Shown here: positions 41,723 to 52,320 of the stretch, piece after piece
Layout: each line of letters starts with the position of its first letter
Numbering within the stretch: position 1 is the stretch's first letter
NCBI GenBank assembly: GCA_905221605.1
Contig: CAJNDS010001402.1
Coordinates: 670,001-734,000, forward strand
Length of the DNA stretch: 64,000 bases
DNA from: Symbiodinium natans
Lineage: Eukaryota; Sar; Dinophyceae; Suessiales; Symbiodiniaceae
Reading direction: 5' to 3'
Translations under genes and position numbers: made by a program
Notes under the pieces: generated by a model
Databases searched by the model: none
Seen by the model: only the letters and a program-made list of their open reading frames with translations
Told to the model about the DNA's origin: nothing

Positions 41723-41829
41723 GTGGATGGGGCTCTGAGGTTTAGGGGTTGGATTCAGGATTCAGGGTTCAGGGTTTAGTTTTGGGGCTCTAAACCCACA
41801 CAGGCAGTGACAATCGTGGTAGCTACATT

Positions 41830-42204
41830 TTGTGGAGGCCCGTTTGCATACTTCGGCTTCCTATGTCCTATGCATGTAGGGCACCCAAAGGACCACAACA
41901 TCTACTTTCTGTTTCGGTGTCTTCAGAATCCGTCGCCGCCAAATTACATGCTCATTTCAACACAAGGAAAGGAGCCGCAACATTAGATTCCGGGAGCTGT
42001 CAGCTATCCGAAACCATTCCAAAGGCGCCGGTAGACGAGCTCGAGGAAGGTTCGTACTTGTCCGCTTCCCCGTCCAGGCAGTGGAGAAAGCTCTTAAGAA
42101 CCCCCTGTCTCCGTGCCTGCAAGCCCCAAGCCCAAAGCAGCGCGCCTCAGCTCGCTTCACCTGACGTTTCAGCATCCACGCCTACCCTTCAGCCGCTTTC
42201 GTAA
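41830..42204 (+). CDS. ORF inside a carrier intron, unknown
   Basis: A 124-codon frame with protein-like middle (SESVAAKLHAHFNTRKGAA, then APVDELEEGSYLSASPSRQW) ending in TAA. It lies wholly between two well-defined carrier exons. It could be a nested gene, a skipped exon, or chance. Confidence 0.33.
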   Translation: MWRPVCILRLPMSYACRAPKGPQHLLSVSVSSESVAAKLHAHFNTRKGAATLDSGSCQLSETIPKAPVDELEEGSYLSASPSRQWRKLLRTPCLRACKPQAQSSAPQLASPDVSASTPTLQPLS

Positions 42205-42438
42205 ATGCCAGCTGGGGCTCCACACGGAGGTATGGCTCTATGAGCGAAACCCTCAACCACAACGTCGAGAATTGACCATATAACCTGCGAAACATGCACA
42301 GCAAGTCTGCCTGCATAATTACCATCGGTTTCAGTATGTGGTGAAACCAGCCTCTTAAACCCTCCGGTCCGAATCTGTGCAGATGCCCTTTGATTTAGCC
42401 TCAACTTTTCAAGCTTTGTCAGCAGGAGTTGTCGGCAG

Positions 42439-42474
42439 GTTTACCAGGGCTTCTTCATGCAGCTGCCTCGAACA
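42439..42474 (+). CDS. Mitochondrial carrier exon: VYQGFFMQLPRT
   Basis: A 36-nt phase-0 exon after GTCGGCAG, equivalent to the VYxGFGxQxxRT segment of related carriers, ending at a GC donor (GCGTGG). Confidence 0.75.
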
Positions 42475-42787
42475 GCGTGGGGCTTAGTTGCGCTTCTTGC
42501 CCGCTGGACCGCACTCAGGAGTCTGCAGCAACCCTGGGCCTTGAGCCCTGAACCGCAAATTCCTGCACAACTTTGGATGTTTGATGAATCCCCGGGATAG
42601 GTCCAGATAGGTTTTTCATTATCAATGATAGAACCCATGCTACGAATCCGTATGGCACCACAGAATTGGTCATGTTATGGCATGTTGCTTTCGGCTCAGT
42701 ACTTCAGTGGCGACCAGCCTCCTTTTGTGATCGCGAAGCCTTATAAGGCTACGGTGCTAATTACATTGGATGCCCAGCTTCTCTGAG

Positions 42788-42839
42788 GTCGGAATGATGA
42801 CCCTCATCTTCTGCGGGGTAGACAGCGTCCGGCGCTGGA
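42788..42839 (+). CDS. Mitochondrial carrier exon: VGMMTLIFCGVDSVRRW
   Basis: After TCTCTGAG, phase 0, it directly continues LPRT as in GLMTxxFxxVDSxRR of this carrier subgroup. It ends in phase 1 at a GTGATG donor; the next exon supplies two bases. Confidence 0.8.
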
Positions 42840-43807
42840 GTGATGGCACGCCGTCACGTTTTCCGCACGTGGCGCTGATTCCCGGGTTTCGGGTCAAGGG
42901 CAGGTTCGACGACGTGCAGGTCAAGCTCAACCATCAAGAGTAGTGGGTGGCAATATCAACCCCACGAGGCCCATAGGCCTTAGGCCTTAAAAATCCTGCA
43001 GGCCCTAGTAGCCGACACTCGCTATGAGACCTCACAAGCTTATTACGCAGCTTGCCAGGCGAAGCCTTGAAGAGACCCCACTGGCAGTTTCTCTCCTGGG
43101 GCGGTGTAGCCACAGCCTTGGCGTTGTGATGTAGGGCTTTTGCGGCATAGGGTTTGTGGGGAAGTTGTTTTGTTTTTTCGCAGGGTCCCAGTCTTTCCTG
43201 GGACTCCTTCTAACCTAAACAAAAAGGTCAGCCTTTGTGTAATTGAGGTTGATGGGGCAACTCAGATCAGGGTCCCTCTGTTGCATTCCAAAAAATCAAA
43301 GGGATCCCTCATGTGTCGGTTTCCCTCGCATGCTTTGTGATCAAAACCAACAGTAGCAGTCCCGGGGCTGCAGCGCTCCGGCTCGGCATTTTGGAATTAG
43401 GGGTTTTTGGGTCAGGGTTTATGGGGCTTAGGGATGTTTAGGGGCTGGGGTAAAAGTTGCCTCTAAGACTCTATGGCTGGAGCATTGATCGCCCTTCGAG
43501 CTTCGGCGTGGGATGCCTCGTAGACCTCCGACATGCAGCCCTCCCCTAGGTCCCTGAAACCCACTCTTAAGGTGGTTTGCTCAGGAATGTTAACGTCGAA
43601 ATCCCGCATGGCCTAATGGGCTTACTTGGAGAGCTACTCAAAGATTGGGGGCTTCTGGGCAGCGAACAAAGGCTCCCTTTTGATTCACTTCTGCCTTCAG
43701 GCGAGCCTATAGGGCCCTAAACCCCTCAACCTAAGCCCAAACCCTAAACCCCTCAACCCTAAACTCTAAGCCTGAACCCCCTTTGGGTTTCACGATTTCT
43801 TCACCAG

Positions 43808-43875
43808 ACGGCGCCCCCGCTGAGTCGATGCTCAGCTTCTGGGCCATCTGGCCGCTGGAGACGCTCAAGAACCAG
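43808..43875 (+). CDS. Mitochondrial carrier exon: third signature motif
   Basis: After CTTCACCAG it reads GAPAESMLSFWAIWPLETLK then NQ. WPLETLKNQ is the third-repeat PxExxK signature. The exon ends in phase 0 at a GC donor (GCCCTG). The segment that should follow (about 20 residues up to the next RG motif) is only partly accounted for. Confidence 0.82.
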
Positions 43876-44221
43876 GCCCTGCGTGGTTCTCCGGCCCTTA
43901 TAGGGTTTAGGGCCGTGAAGTTATAATGTTTGTGGCTTGGAAGGTGTAGGACTTGGGGTTATAAGTTAGTGTTCGGGGGTTGGAAGGTGTAGGGTTTAGG
44001 GTTGTAAGTTATCAGCTTTGGGGGGTTGGAAGGTGTGGGGTGTTACAGGTTGGCAGGGTTTATGGCAGCCTTGTAGACGAAGATCCCGTCGTGGTGCCTT
44101 GACATATCGATTCCGGATCGCTGTTGTGGCTCTCCTTCATGCCAGGTCTCGCCCCCTAGGTCGCATGATGAGGGTAGCTGCTCGTCGGAGTATCAATGCT
44201 TCTCGTCCCGTCGCCCTTCCC

Positions 44222-44638
44222 TCACACTTTACAGTACAACTGCTGAAGCACTAGAGTCGCTAGACGCTCACGAGACACAGTGACCCGCTTCAAGTCACTC
44301 TGCAGGTGCAAGCAGGTACGGTCATTGAGGGCATTGCAGCTCCAACCATCCGGTGCCGCGTCAGCAAAGAGCCATACAATAGCTGAGCGGCTTGAGGGCT
44401 TGAATAGCTGAGCGGCTGAGGGTGTTTTTTGGCTTCTGGCATTTAGGGCCCAGGCTATGGCATTGAGGGTTAGAACATGTGTTAGACCACGTGCCGATGT
44501 GAAAGGGGCTTGATCACAAGCAACGTAGTGCCAGACTGGGAGGGGAACCCATTGGCTGCCATCAGCTGTAGTTTGCGGAAGTATCATGAAGGGCGAATAC
44601 GTATAATCCAGATTCGGCCCGTATGACTTATTATACAA
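44222..44638 (-). CDS. Minus-strand ORF within the carrier locus
   Basis: A 138-codon open frame (YGPNLDYTYSPFMILPQTTA, then VPLPVWHYVACDQAPFTSA) with no ATG at its left end. Composition is protein-like. It may be a remnant of a mobile element; no catalytic motif is visible. Confidence 0.3.
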   Translation of the reverse strand: MYNKSYGPNLDYTYSPFMILPQTTADGSQWVPLPVWHYVACDQAPFTSARGLTHVLTLNAIAWALNARSQKTPSAAQLFKPSSRSAIVWLFADAAPDGWSCNALNDRTCLHLQSDLKRVTVSRERLATLVLQQLYCKV

Positions 44639-45074
44639 CTTGTACCGACATCTCTTCTTATACCTAGTCCCTCAACCCCAAGCATACAGCGCTGTCTCGG
44701 GTCTTTTCACGGCACGTTCGTGCATGCTTGCGGCACTGGTCACAGTTGATTCTCAACTTCTAGCAGCCTTTCACGGGGCCCTAAACTACTGAACCCTAGA
44801 TCTCGAAACCTCTGAAGCCTCCACGTCCCCCGAACCTGGATTCAGAACTGATTCAGAGGCAACGCGTAGCACACCTGGGCGGACCTCTGGGCCTCTATCG
44901 AGGTGCAGACGTGGAGTTTCAGGGGCTTTTGTTAGCTTCCACGCTCTCACTTTAAGTTGTTTGCTTTTGGTAGCTTCCTTGGGGTTAGGTTCCGCATAAA
45001 TCCACGGAAATGCAAAAACTAACTAACAGGCTTCCTTTACCGGTGATTCAACCACAAATGACCTACACGGAAGA

Positions 45075-45177
45075 TCTTGTTTCACTACACATTTCGGTGA
45101 AACACTGTGACGGCTCTCCGAGACGAGGCATTCTCCCAGGATCCGTGAGCGTCTTCCTCCGGAATGGAACGGCTGCC
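45075..45177 (+). CDS. Mitochondrial carrier exon: RRGILPGSVSVFLRNG
   Basis: The frame reads SLHISVKHCDGSPRRGIL then PGSVSVFLRNGTAA, matching the GLYRGILPGSxxxFLRNG segment that precedes the last carrier helix. The donor is GTCGCC in phase 0. The 5' end is uncertain: an acceptor at 45122 or the longer frame shown here. Unspliced, the ORF would stop at 45214. Confidence 0.76.
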
Positions 45178-45209
45178 GTCGCCGCGCGCTTACGGCAAGG
45201 GTTGAGGAT

Positions 45210-45687
45210 TCATTGATTATGACTATAGCGTCTATAGGGACTTGAGTCACATGATGTTAAGGCAGACGTCGGGTTTGAGGGTTCTATGGTGGTATGCCTT
45301 TGAACTTGTGCATCCCCAGACTTGGCAAAGCAGATGCTGCCCGAGCCACTCTGGAGGGTATGGATGATAATTAGACACCGCAATGCGGGTTCGCCTCCGG
45401 TCATGTCATCCATGACTGCGTATGGGTTGCCGAGTATCACCATCAATCTATAGAGTTCGATTAGAGCTACGCAGTTGGTCACACGTCCAGTGCTCAATGG
45501 TCATGTCCTGTGGCTGTGACCATGGCCTCCACTCACTCACGGAGTCTTGCTCGAGACGATGCCCGCTCGTTCCAAGGCTACAGTACATCATGTCATGATG
45601 TCCTGCATGAACCGACAGGGTTTCGGTAGCCATCACTGAGACCTTGGTTCGAGGCCGGGGCTGTAGGGTATTGGGCCTTGCTTGCAT
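45210..45687 (-). pseudogene. Minus-strand ORF pair offset by a frameshift
   Basis: Two overlapping minus-strand frames, 45687-45448 (TETLSVHAGHHDMMYCSLG) and 45497-45210 (NCVALIELYRLMVILGNPYA), read like one protein broken by a frameshift near 45490. It lies inside a carrier intron. A decayed mobile-element gene is possible but no motif confirms it. Confidence 0.32.
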
Positions 45688-45785
45688 CTTTAGCTATCGA
45701 GGTTTAAGGCTTTTGGGGGCGGGAGGGGGGGTGGGGGGTCACCTGACGACACTCTTTCACCATCTGTGTGGGTTCCGTGGCCGAG

Positions 45786-45866
45786 GTGATGTCCTTTGCT
45801 CAGCGCAAGCTGACCGAGTCTGGAGCCCGATTTGGCGCAAGGTGTGGGCCGGGTGTAGCAGCGTAG
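45786..45866 (+). CDS. Mitochondrial carrier last exon
   Basis: After GTGGCCGAG, phase 0, VMSFAQRKLTESGARFGAR then CGPGVAA and TAG at 45864-45866. It corresponds to the final helix end (VMxxAQRKLTExG) of the same carrier subgroup and closes the coding sequence that begins at or before 16.2 kb. Confidence 0.76.
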   Translation: MMSFAQRKLTESGARFGARCGPGVAA

Positions 45867-46981
45867 CTTCCTCCGTGAACAGAGCTGACGTAAGGTTCTG
45901 ATGTCTGCTGCTGTCAGCACTTCGGGGCCGAAAGCTACGGGCAGTGAGGAGAGAGATACCCTTAGCCCATGGCATCCCTCAGTCTGCACAACCGCCTGCC
46001 TGAGGCTGGGTCTTCGCTGAGCGGCCCGCAGTCTGGAAGTCTCAAGTTCCGGGGGCTTAGTGTTAGGACGAAGGTTATACCCACCAGCCAACTTTCACGG
46101 ACAGGCACAACGGCAGTGCCATCACATGAAGACTTTAGGGTTCAGGGTTTAGGGTTTCATTAGGGCTACACTTTCACACACTGAGCCGCCAAGTGCCTGG
46201 GTTGCTTAGGGACCCTAAAGTCTCCACAGCCAATTCGCAAGGCGTGCCAAATGCAAAAAGAGGGTTCCTGTGCCCCCCACCCCCCACCCTCACCCCGCCC
46301 CTACTGAACAGCAAGCATAAACTAGGCCCAATATGACACGCATGAGTTTGAGACCGCAGAGTTAGGAATCAGAGCGAGGTGTCACACAACTAAGAGCAAC
46401 AATGAGCAACAGGAAGGAGAATGTTAGTAAAATAGTGTCATTCGTGCTGACGGGGTGGAAGTGAGAAAGCAGCTGCAGTATTGGCAGTGATACTGTATCA
46501 GCAAGAGAATTCGTCACTGTCGGCGTCATCGTCGACGCCCCATGACCATCACGATATAAGTCATCTTTTGGTAACTTTTAGGGTTACCATCTGCAAAAAG
46601 TGAAGACCCAAGACCCAGCCCACGTGAGGGTGTAGGACCTGCAGTTTTGATCTGTAGCCGTTCTTGTTGACCAACCTGAAGGCCCCCAAGCATGCCAGCT
46701 GCCCCAGCGCCCACACTCCGAAAGCCCTGGAGTCAGAAAGTTGTTTGCATTGCGGCTCACAGCGATTCGGGCGGGTGAACAAACCCCTTTTTCGGGATAT
46801 CCTTCCGACAGCTGCAGAGCTGTGAGGAGCTGAGGCTTCGATTTCGGGGGTGTGGGCGGGTTCAGGGGCCGTTCCGGGGTCAGGGTTCAGAAACGCTTAT
46901 TGTGCCCATCTACGAGGCACGTAAGCGAACAGAAGGAAATCCCCCAAGCCAGCTCCTGACCCGAGCCGCAGCCCCGCCGAG
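45867..46981. other. Intergenic, nothing firm
   Basis: Contains TTTAGGG/TTCAGGG motifs (46136-46160), a C-rich run (about 46275) and short minus-strand ORFs of no clear character. Confidence 0.45.
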
Positions 46982-47047
46982 GTCATGGGAAGCGCCAACG
47001 CCCAGGCTGGGGCCTCATGCGGGGCCCGTATCAGCTATCTCGGCCTG
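46982..47047 (+). CDS. Orphan carrier-like exon downstream of the carrier stop
   Basis: After CCGCCGAG, phase 0, VMGSANAQAGASCGARISYL then G and a GC donor (GCCTGC). It resembles the segment between the third signature and the last RG motif of carriers, which is poorly represented in the gene above. A degraded follow-on, DLRPGSMLSI, occurs at about 47410. It is probably left over from another gene copy. Confidence 0.42.
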
Positions 47048-47169
47048 CTACTCACCCTAAACCCTAAACTCACACTTGACTATAATAGCTGTCGGTCTTT
47101 AAGGAGCCTCAGAGACCCCGAGCTGGACTTTGGAGGTCCCCGTGAAGTGAACTGAAAGCTCCATGCACG

Positions 47170-47260
47170 ACAGCGGCCTTAGGGTTCAGGGTTTAGGGTT
47201 TTGGGTTCAGGGTTCAGGGTTTAGGGTTCAGGGTTCAGGGTTTAGGGTTTAGGGACCCTT
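47170..47260. repeat. Mixed TTTAGGG/TTCAGGG array
   Basis: About a dozen heptamers alternating TTTAGGG and TTCAGGG in one orientation. It is the cleanest G-strand interstitial array in the right half. Confidence 0.9.
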
Positions 47261-47619
47261 GCTTTCTGAGGCCGACACCTGGTGCTTGTGGAAGAGACTT
47301 TTCGCGGCCGGGCGTCTGTGGTGCTCAAGAGTCCAGGGTGTTCAGGATTGGACTGCTTCGGGCCTTCTGCAGGCGCTACAGGATGTAAGGCATCGGGGAT
47401 CAACCTCCGGGATCTACGCCCAGGAAGCATGCTAAGCATATACTCACCTCCTTCCCTGCAAACGCCGCAGGCCCCGGCAGCACATCACGGACATTGCGGC
47501 TTCGTCTTCCTCCCCTTAACGGTGGTGCTATGGCGAAGGTGACATGACAGCTCACATGTGGTCAGGGCTCCAAGAGCTCCCGCGGCTAACTCTCGGTTCT
47601 CATGTGGCTGCGATTCCCT

Positions 47620-47897
47620 GCAGGGCGGGCTGATGAGCGTCGCACTGCCATGAAGCATGTTGCTACAAGATGCTCAGAGTTGCTTCCGTGACTTCGAAAG
47701 AGTTCAGAAGCGGTGATGCCGGACGTCATGGTGCATTGGGATGCGTATGCGCAAAAAATTAAGCACACGTCGCCATTGACGGGAGGCATTATAGGTTGGT
47801 GTAAGATCAAAGATGAGATGCTCGCGGATGCGCCTGCGCAAGGCGTGCATGTCGTCTTGCAACCAACCGGGTCAGACTGCGCCGCAGACCAGACTTA
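47620..47897 (+). pseudogene. Coding-like island with one in-frame TGA
   Basis: RADERRTAMKHVATRCSELL, TGA at about 47690, then in the same frame VMPDVMVHWDAYAQKIKHTS, GIIGWCKIKDEMLADAPAQG and TAA. No short intron fits. Probably a decayed exon or gene. Confidence 0.35.
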
Positions 47898-47947
47898 ATC
47901 CGCTCTTTCTTTCGGGCTGGTGTCGTTCTGATGGTTAAAATGTACAA

Positions 47948-48373
47948 TCAGCCGTCAACTTGCACGAGGCCCGTCAGCCTACATGCCACTCTACGAACCA
48001 AACCCGCAACGCTAATCGCTCCGCCCGCGTGTTGTTCTGCACGCAACGCAGCAGAAGCGGAACGAAAGATCGTAAACCGTGCAAACTGCCATCTATTCAA
48101 GGAACAGCTGCAACAGAGCTGACAGTCCACGTTTTGCTTCGGGTTAGAATCCCCCCTGCACCACAAGAAGTGAGAGCGCGCAAAAGCAGCCTCAAGCAGA
48201 CATTGCGCGCTTTCACTTTCCCTTTCACACGCTGCAAGATCCATATTCCTGCGAGCGAACATTGAGAAAAGGCGCTGTGGCCCGTCGCAAGCTGTGCCGT
48301 TGCACATCCCCAGGCTCAGATCTGAAGAGTCCTCCCGGCCCGAAAGCCCTGTAAGCCGAGTAAGGCTGCACAT
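47948..48373 (-). CDS. Minus-strand ORF, unknown
   Basis: A 141-codon frame, Cys/Ser-rich (MFARRNMDLAACERESESA). It overlaps a + strand ORF of similar length, so the strand is uncertain. It belongs to a run of minus-strand ORFs from 48 to 54 kb. Confidence 0.28.
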   Translation of the reverse strand: MCSLTRLTGLSGREDSSDLSLGMCNGTACDGPQRLFSMFARRNMDLAACERESESAQCLLEAAFARSHFLWCRGDSNPKQNVDCQLCCSCSLNRWQFARFTIFRSASAALRAEQHAGGAISVAGLVRRVACRLTGLVQVDG

Positions 48374-48683
48374 TCCGACCTGCCTGAGTCTGCGCCAAGG
48401 GGCCCTAAACCCTTGCGACCTTCAACCTGAGCCATAGATGCACTTCCGACTTTACGCTTCGGCAGAGGTGGCGGAGAGCTTTGCGCAAAGCAAAGCTGTT
48501 AAGGGACCCCGGCAGTCGCATGCCTGGCCTTGATCTCCAGGCCCTCATCGCCCTTTCGGGCCTCCTTCGGCACTGGCTGCAGGGCAGCCACAGCCGTTGC
48601 CACAAGCGGCTGCTTGCAATGTGCAGAAGCTGCACAGCGGCTGAGGGATCATGATGAAGGGTTGTCGGACTGTCAAGGCTCAT

Positions 48684-48986
48684 CTATAGGGCTGCTTGCA
48701 GTGCGCAGGCTTCGCGTTGCTCCACGGGCCTGAAACTCCTTGCGGCAGTGATCCGTGTCTGCCCGAGTAGTTCCGTGCGCCAGCGTTTGCGGTGAAGCGA
48801 GTCAGCCAGGCACATCAGCACAGGTCGCATGTACACAACCACTTGGCCTTCTGATTGCACAAACATCACCGAACAATCCTTGCAAAGCTTGTCCGAGCCT
48901 GTCATAGCTGTGAGGCTGTCTGTTGCGTGGAGGGCAAGGGACGAGTACAGATCGTGCTGGAAGATCATGTTCTCGCTTCTCGACAC
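48684..48986 (-). CDS. Minus-strand ORF, unknown
   Basis: The frame reads SENMIFQHDLYSSLALHATD, SLTAMTGSDKLCKDCSVMFV and VVVYMRPVLMCLADSLHRKR, balanced in composition and likely coding. There is no ATG at the ORF start, so it may be an exon. Confidence 0.42.
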   Translation of the reverse strand: MSRSENMIFQHDLYSSLALHATDSLTAMTGSDKLCKDCSVMFVQSEGQVVVYMRPVLMCLADSLHRKRWRTELLGQTRITAARSFRPVEQREACALQAAL

Positions 48987-49135
48987 ATTGAAGCATCAGG
49001 CTTAGGCTAACCGCCGGTGAGCAACCAAAGCTTTGGCGATCCAATGCCGGAACAAAGGGAGCATTTTAGGATTTTGGTCTAGGGTTATAGGATCTGGTAA
49101 AGATTTCCATGCTCGTTGCCGTCTTCGCCGAAGGT

Positions 49136-49372
49136 TCAGCCCCTCGATTGGATCTGTGAAAGAGCGGGGCCTCTTGATGCGGTTGTCGCAGCACACAGCC
49201 ACGTCAGCACTCCTGCAGCATTGTGCTTGAGGGAAGGCCGAGTGTGGGGGCGAGGACGAAGCTTTCTCTCCATCAAATCCACCGCCAGGAGCACCAGTGC
49301 TCCGCCTTCAGCATCTTCTGCCCGAAGCATTGCACGGCTCAGCTCTGCATCGACGTTCCCGTGCTCAGCCAA
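49136..49372 (-). CDS. Minus-strand ORF, unknown
   Basis: The frame reads EHGNVDAELSRAMLRAEDAE then GGALVLLAVDLMERKLRPRP. The minus frame is more protein-like than the Ser/Ala-rich + frame. Confidence 0.35.
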   Translation of the reverse strand: MAEHGNVDAELSRAMLRAEDAEGGALVLLAVDLMERKLRPRPHTRPSLKHNAAGVLTWLCAATTASRGPALSQIQSRG

Positions 49373-49591
49373 CTTCTACTTCACCATGCACCCGGTGTTC
49401 AACTCGGAGCCTGCAAGTGCCTGCACGGTTGGCAGCTCGTGTTTCTTGCCCTAACCAAGCTGCGGGGCTATGCAGCCGATGGGTGCAGATGAGGGAAGCA
49501 CGGAGCCTTGGCCTTGCGATCGCCACTTCGCACATCAACCCAAAACTAGACGCAGATTGCAATCGTCCTTGAATTATCACCCCCATCCGCA

Positions 49592-49861
49592 TCACCCCCA
49601 CCTGCATGCTGCCTGCCTGTGATCAGGATGCCCCTTGCGACAACTTGAGCAGAGCAAGTCTTGTGCAACTTCAAATCCGCATCCTTCCTGAGCTCGGCAA
49701 CCGAAATCCTGCAAGCTGCGTGTCATCCACGACGGAGCAGGACACGTGATCATCCACTCCGTGCGTTTAAAAGGCAGCCTGGAGGCGTCCATACGGCACT
49801 GCCTTCCTTCAAAAGAGCAGCTCCCCTTTGTAAGAGCTGCTTGTTCTGCGCGGCTTCCCAC
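49592..49861 (-). CDS. Minus-strand ORF, Cys-rich
   Basis: The frame includes SCSFEGRQCRMDASRLPFKR and a Cys-spaced tail CGFEVAQDLLCSSCRKGHPD that could bind metal. No family recognised. Confidence 0.36.
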   Translation of the reverse strand: MGSRAEQAALTKGSCSFEGRQCRMDASRLPFKRTEWMITCPAPSWMTRSLQDFGCRAQEGCGFEVAQDLLCSSCRKGHPDHRQAACRWG

Positions 49862-50350
49862 CCTTAGCTATAATTATAGGGTCCCTGCCTCTTACTTGCG
49901 CCTCTGCAAAGGCCCCATAAGAACTCCCTAAGTTGGCCTTTGCGTTTTCGAGGCTCTTAGTCTTCGGTGCGGGCCTCTGCTCGAAAGCAGCGGGCTGTAG
50001 GGTGGCCTGCACCCCCAGGAGCTTCCGTGCGGTGTTTCTGCTGCAAAGGGGCCCAGAAAGGCCATGAGACCTACAGAAAGCACCCGGGGGCAAACGTTGA
50101 AGTCTGAGCTTGCGTGGGTCCTTGAAAAAGCTTCCCGAGCTCTTGGGGCTCTTCCTGAGCTAGGATCGACCAGAAGGTCCGTGAGCTTTTGAAACCCCTG
50201 AAGTTCGGAAGCAGAGCTCGGGATACTCAGGAAGCAGCAGCAAAGAAGGAGCTTCTGGCTTAGGGGCCTTAAAAGCCTGGCCCTTGGACCTGTCGGCCCT
50301 CTCTGCTCCCCTCTCTCCCCTGTGTGCAGTGCCTTTGGGCCTTCCGCGCC

Positions 50351-50881
50351 TCAAGCTAAAGTCCCTGCTTCCCACTTTAAAGGAAAGCTACAGCCAAAAG
50401 CTTCCGGAGGTCGTGGAGTGAGCTTGGGCCTCCACGAGGCTCTCCGGTTGCACCACAAGGGGGCTTCGCAGACCTTGCAGCCAAAGCTTCGAAAGCAGCC
50501 CGGAGGTGCCGTTAAAGGAGCCGAGAGGAGCCCCGAAGGCGGCGGAAGGCCGCAGAAGCCGAGAAGAAGGGGCTCCGCCACTTTGGAGTCGCAGGTCCAA
50601 AAGCAAGGATGCGCCGACAGTGGAGTCAAAGTCTGCTCGAGCCTCTCTCTCTCGACTTTTGCCTCCCGTGGCACGTAGCAAAACAGGGGGACCTCCCCAA
50701 TTGCAACATTGCAGCCCGACGCCTGGCGAAGGCGCGGGGCAACAACTGCAGCTTCAAACGTTGAAATGATAAACGTTGCAGGCTCCTCACTCCCACTGAG
50801 GCTATATCGGAGCAACTTTCCCAGAAGCTTTGTCCCCACTTCTCCAAAAGAATAGCTGGGCATGCTTGGCGGATCTGCCAT
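50351..50881 (-). CDS. Minus-strand 176-aa ORF, unknown
   Basis: ATG at the complement of 50879-50881. Reads MADPPSMPSYSFGEVGTKLL, GKLLRYSLSGSEEPATFIIS, then YVPREAKVERERLEQTLTPL. It is the best-supported gene candidate of the minus-strand cluster. The last third overlaps a repetitive GC-rich region whose + strand is also open. Confidence 0.48.
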   Translation of the reverse strand: MADPPSMPSYSFGEVGTKLLGKLLRYSLSGSEEPATFIISTFEAAVVAPRLRQASGCNVAIGEVPLFCYVPREAKVERERLEQTLTPLSAHPCFWTCDSKVAEPLLLGFCGLPPPSGLLSAPLTAPPGCFRSFGCKVCEAPLWCNRRASWRPKLTPRPPEAFGCSFPLKWEAGTLA

Positions 50882-50989
50882 GAAGAGACACAGGCACGAC
50901 AGAGCAATCCCTTCTTATGTGTGCTTCTTCCTTGCTTTCTGGGCCTACATTGTAGTCATCAAAGCCTGTAGTGGCTCATCAAAAATCTT

Positions 50990-52320
50990 GAGGCCAAAGA
51001 CATGGTGGTCCCTCTTCAAGGGCTGCAGCTATAGTAGCTTACCAGGTGCACCGCCCAAGAAGTGCCCGACATGTGTTCACGCGGCTGTCACGCGCGCTGC
51101 ACCTCACGCCGTCCCGCGCGTGAAGCCCTCCCAAAACTGCATGCCCCAGCAGACAGGTAGCTTGCTGCTCTCGGTTGCCCTCCAATAAGGGCTGACCACT
51201 GGTGGCCTCCTCAAAGTCGGGCCACAAGCAAGGCCACATGGCAGAGCACCGTGGCACCCCGTAGCAGAATGCATCGCTGCTCATCTGCACCAGAGCATCT
51301 TGGGCATTGTGCTCGACCCATATTCATTTTGCCCGCGACTGGATACCTCTCGTGCTGCCTTCTCACAGAACCGTTGCATCGTTGTGTTTCTCGGAAATGC
51401 TCCAGAATTACTGCCACAATTCCTTTCTGGGAGGGGTGGGCGGAGGGGGGTACATTGTGGTAGGTCCGAATGTGTTTTGTCACGCTACCTGGGAGGGGGA
51501 CCACCCAAAATTGCAACATGGCTGCCGGACAGCTGGCAGAGGGTGTGGGGAGCCACAACTTCAGATGCTCAAACGTTTACAGTTGCGGGCTCTCTGCCCA
51601 GGAAACCCTATTCTGCGCCGTCACAAGGATTCGCCGGACAGATACTTGCCGTAAGGTGATTGCCAGAAGATTGCTGCACTGATAACTAATGACTGGTGTG
51701 TAGCAGCCAAGAGGAGCTAGCAACGTTGCTTTTGAATCCTTCGACGACAGCAATTTGTATTCAGTGTCGCATGCATGCTTCTCTCCTGTGTTCTGAGCCT
51801 ACGTGGTACGCCTGAAAGCTTCTCGGGGGCCGGTAACAGGTCATCGGATATCTTGAGGCCAATAGCATGTTGGTCCCTCTTCAAGGGCTGCAGCTACAGT
51901 CGCCTACCAGGTGCCGCGCCCAAGAAATGCCCGACATGTGCTCACGCGGCTGTCACCTGCGCAGCACCTTGCGCCGTCCCGCGCGTGAAGCCCTCCAAAT
52001 ACTGCGAGTCTCGACAGACAGGGAGCTTTCTGCTCAGGTGGCCTCCTCAAAGTCGGGCCACAAGAAAGACCACATGGCAGAGCACCGTGGCACCCCGTCA
52101 CGGAAAGCATTGCTGCTCATCTGCGCCAGAGCATCTTGGGCATTGTGCTCGACCCATCTTCATTTTGCCCGCGACTGGATACCTCTCATGCTGCCTTCTC
52201 ACAGAACCGTTGCATCGTTGTGTTTCTCGGAAATGCTCCAGAATTCCTTTCTGGGCTCCAGAATTCCTTTGGGAGGGTTGGAGCCGGGGGGGGATACCTT
52301 GCAAGTGCCGCAATTCCCCT
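50990..52320. repeat. Tandem duplication, period about 865 bp
   Basis: Segment 51003-51450 is repeated at about 51868-52270 with moderate divergence. Shared parts include CCCTCTTCAAGGGCTGCAGC, CCGTCCCGCGCGTGAAGCCC and GCCCGCGACTGGATACCTCT. Both copies keep a minus-strand frame CNGSVRRQHERYPVAGKM followed by GRAQCPRCSGADEQ, and a + frame FKGCSYSxLPGAxPKKCPTC. Neither product is recognised. Confidence 0.85.
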
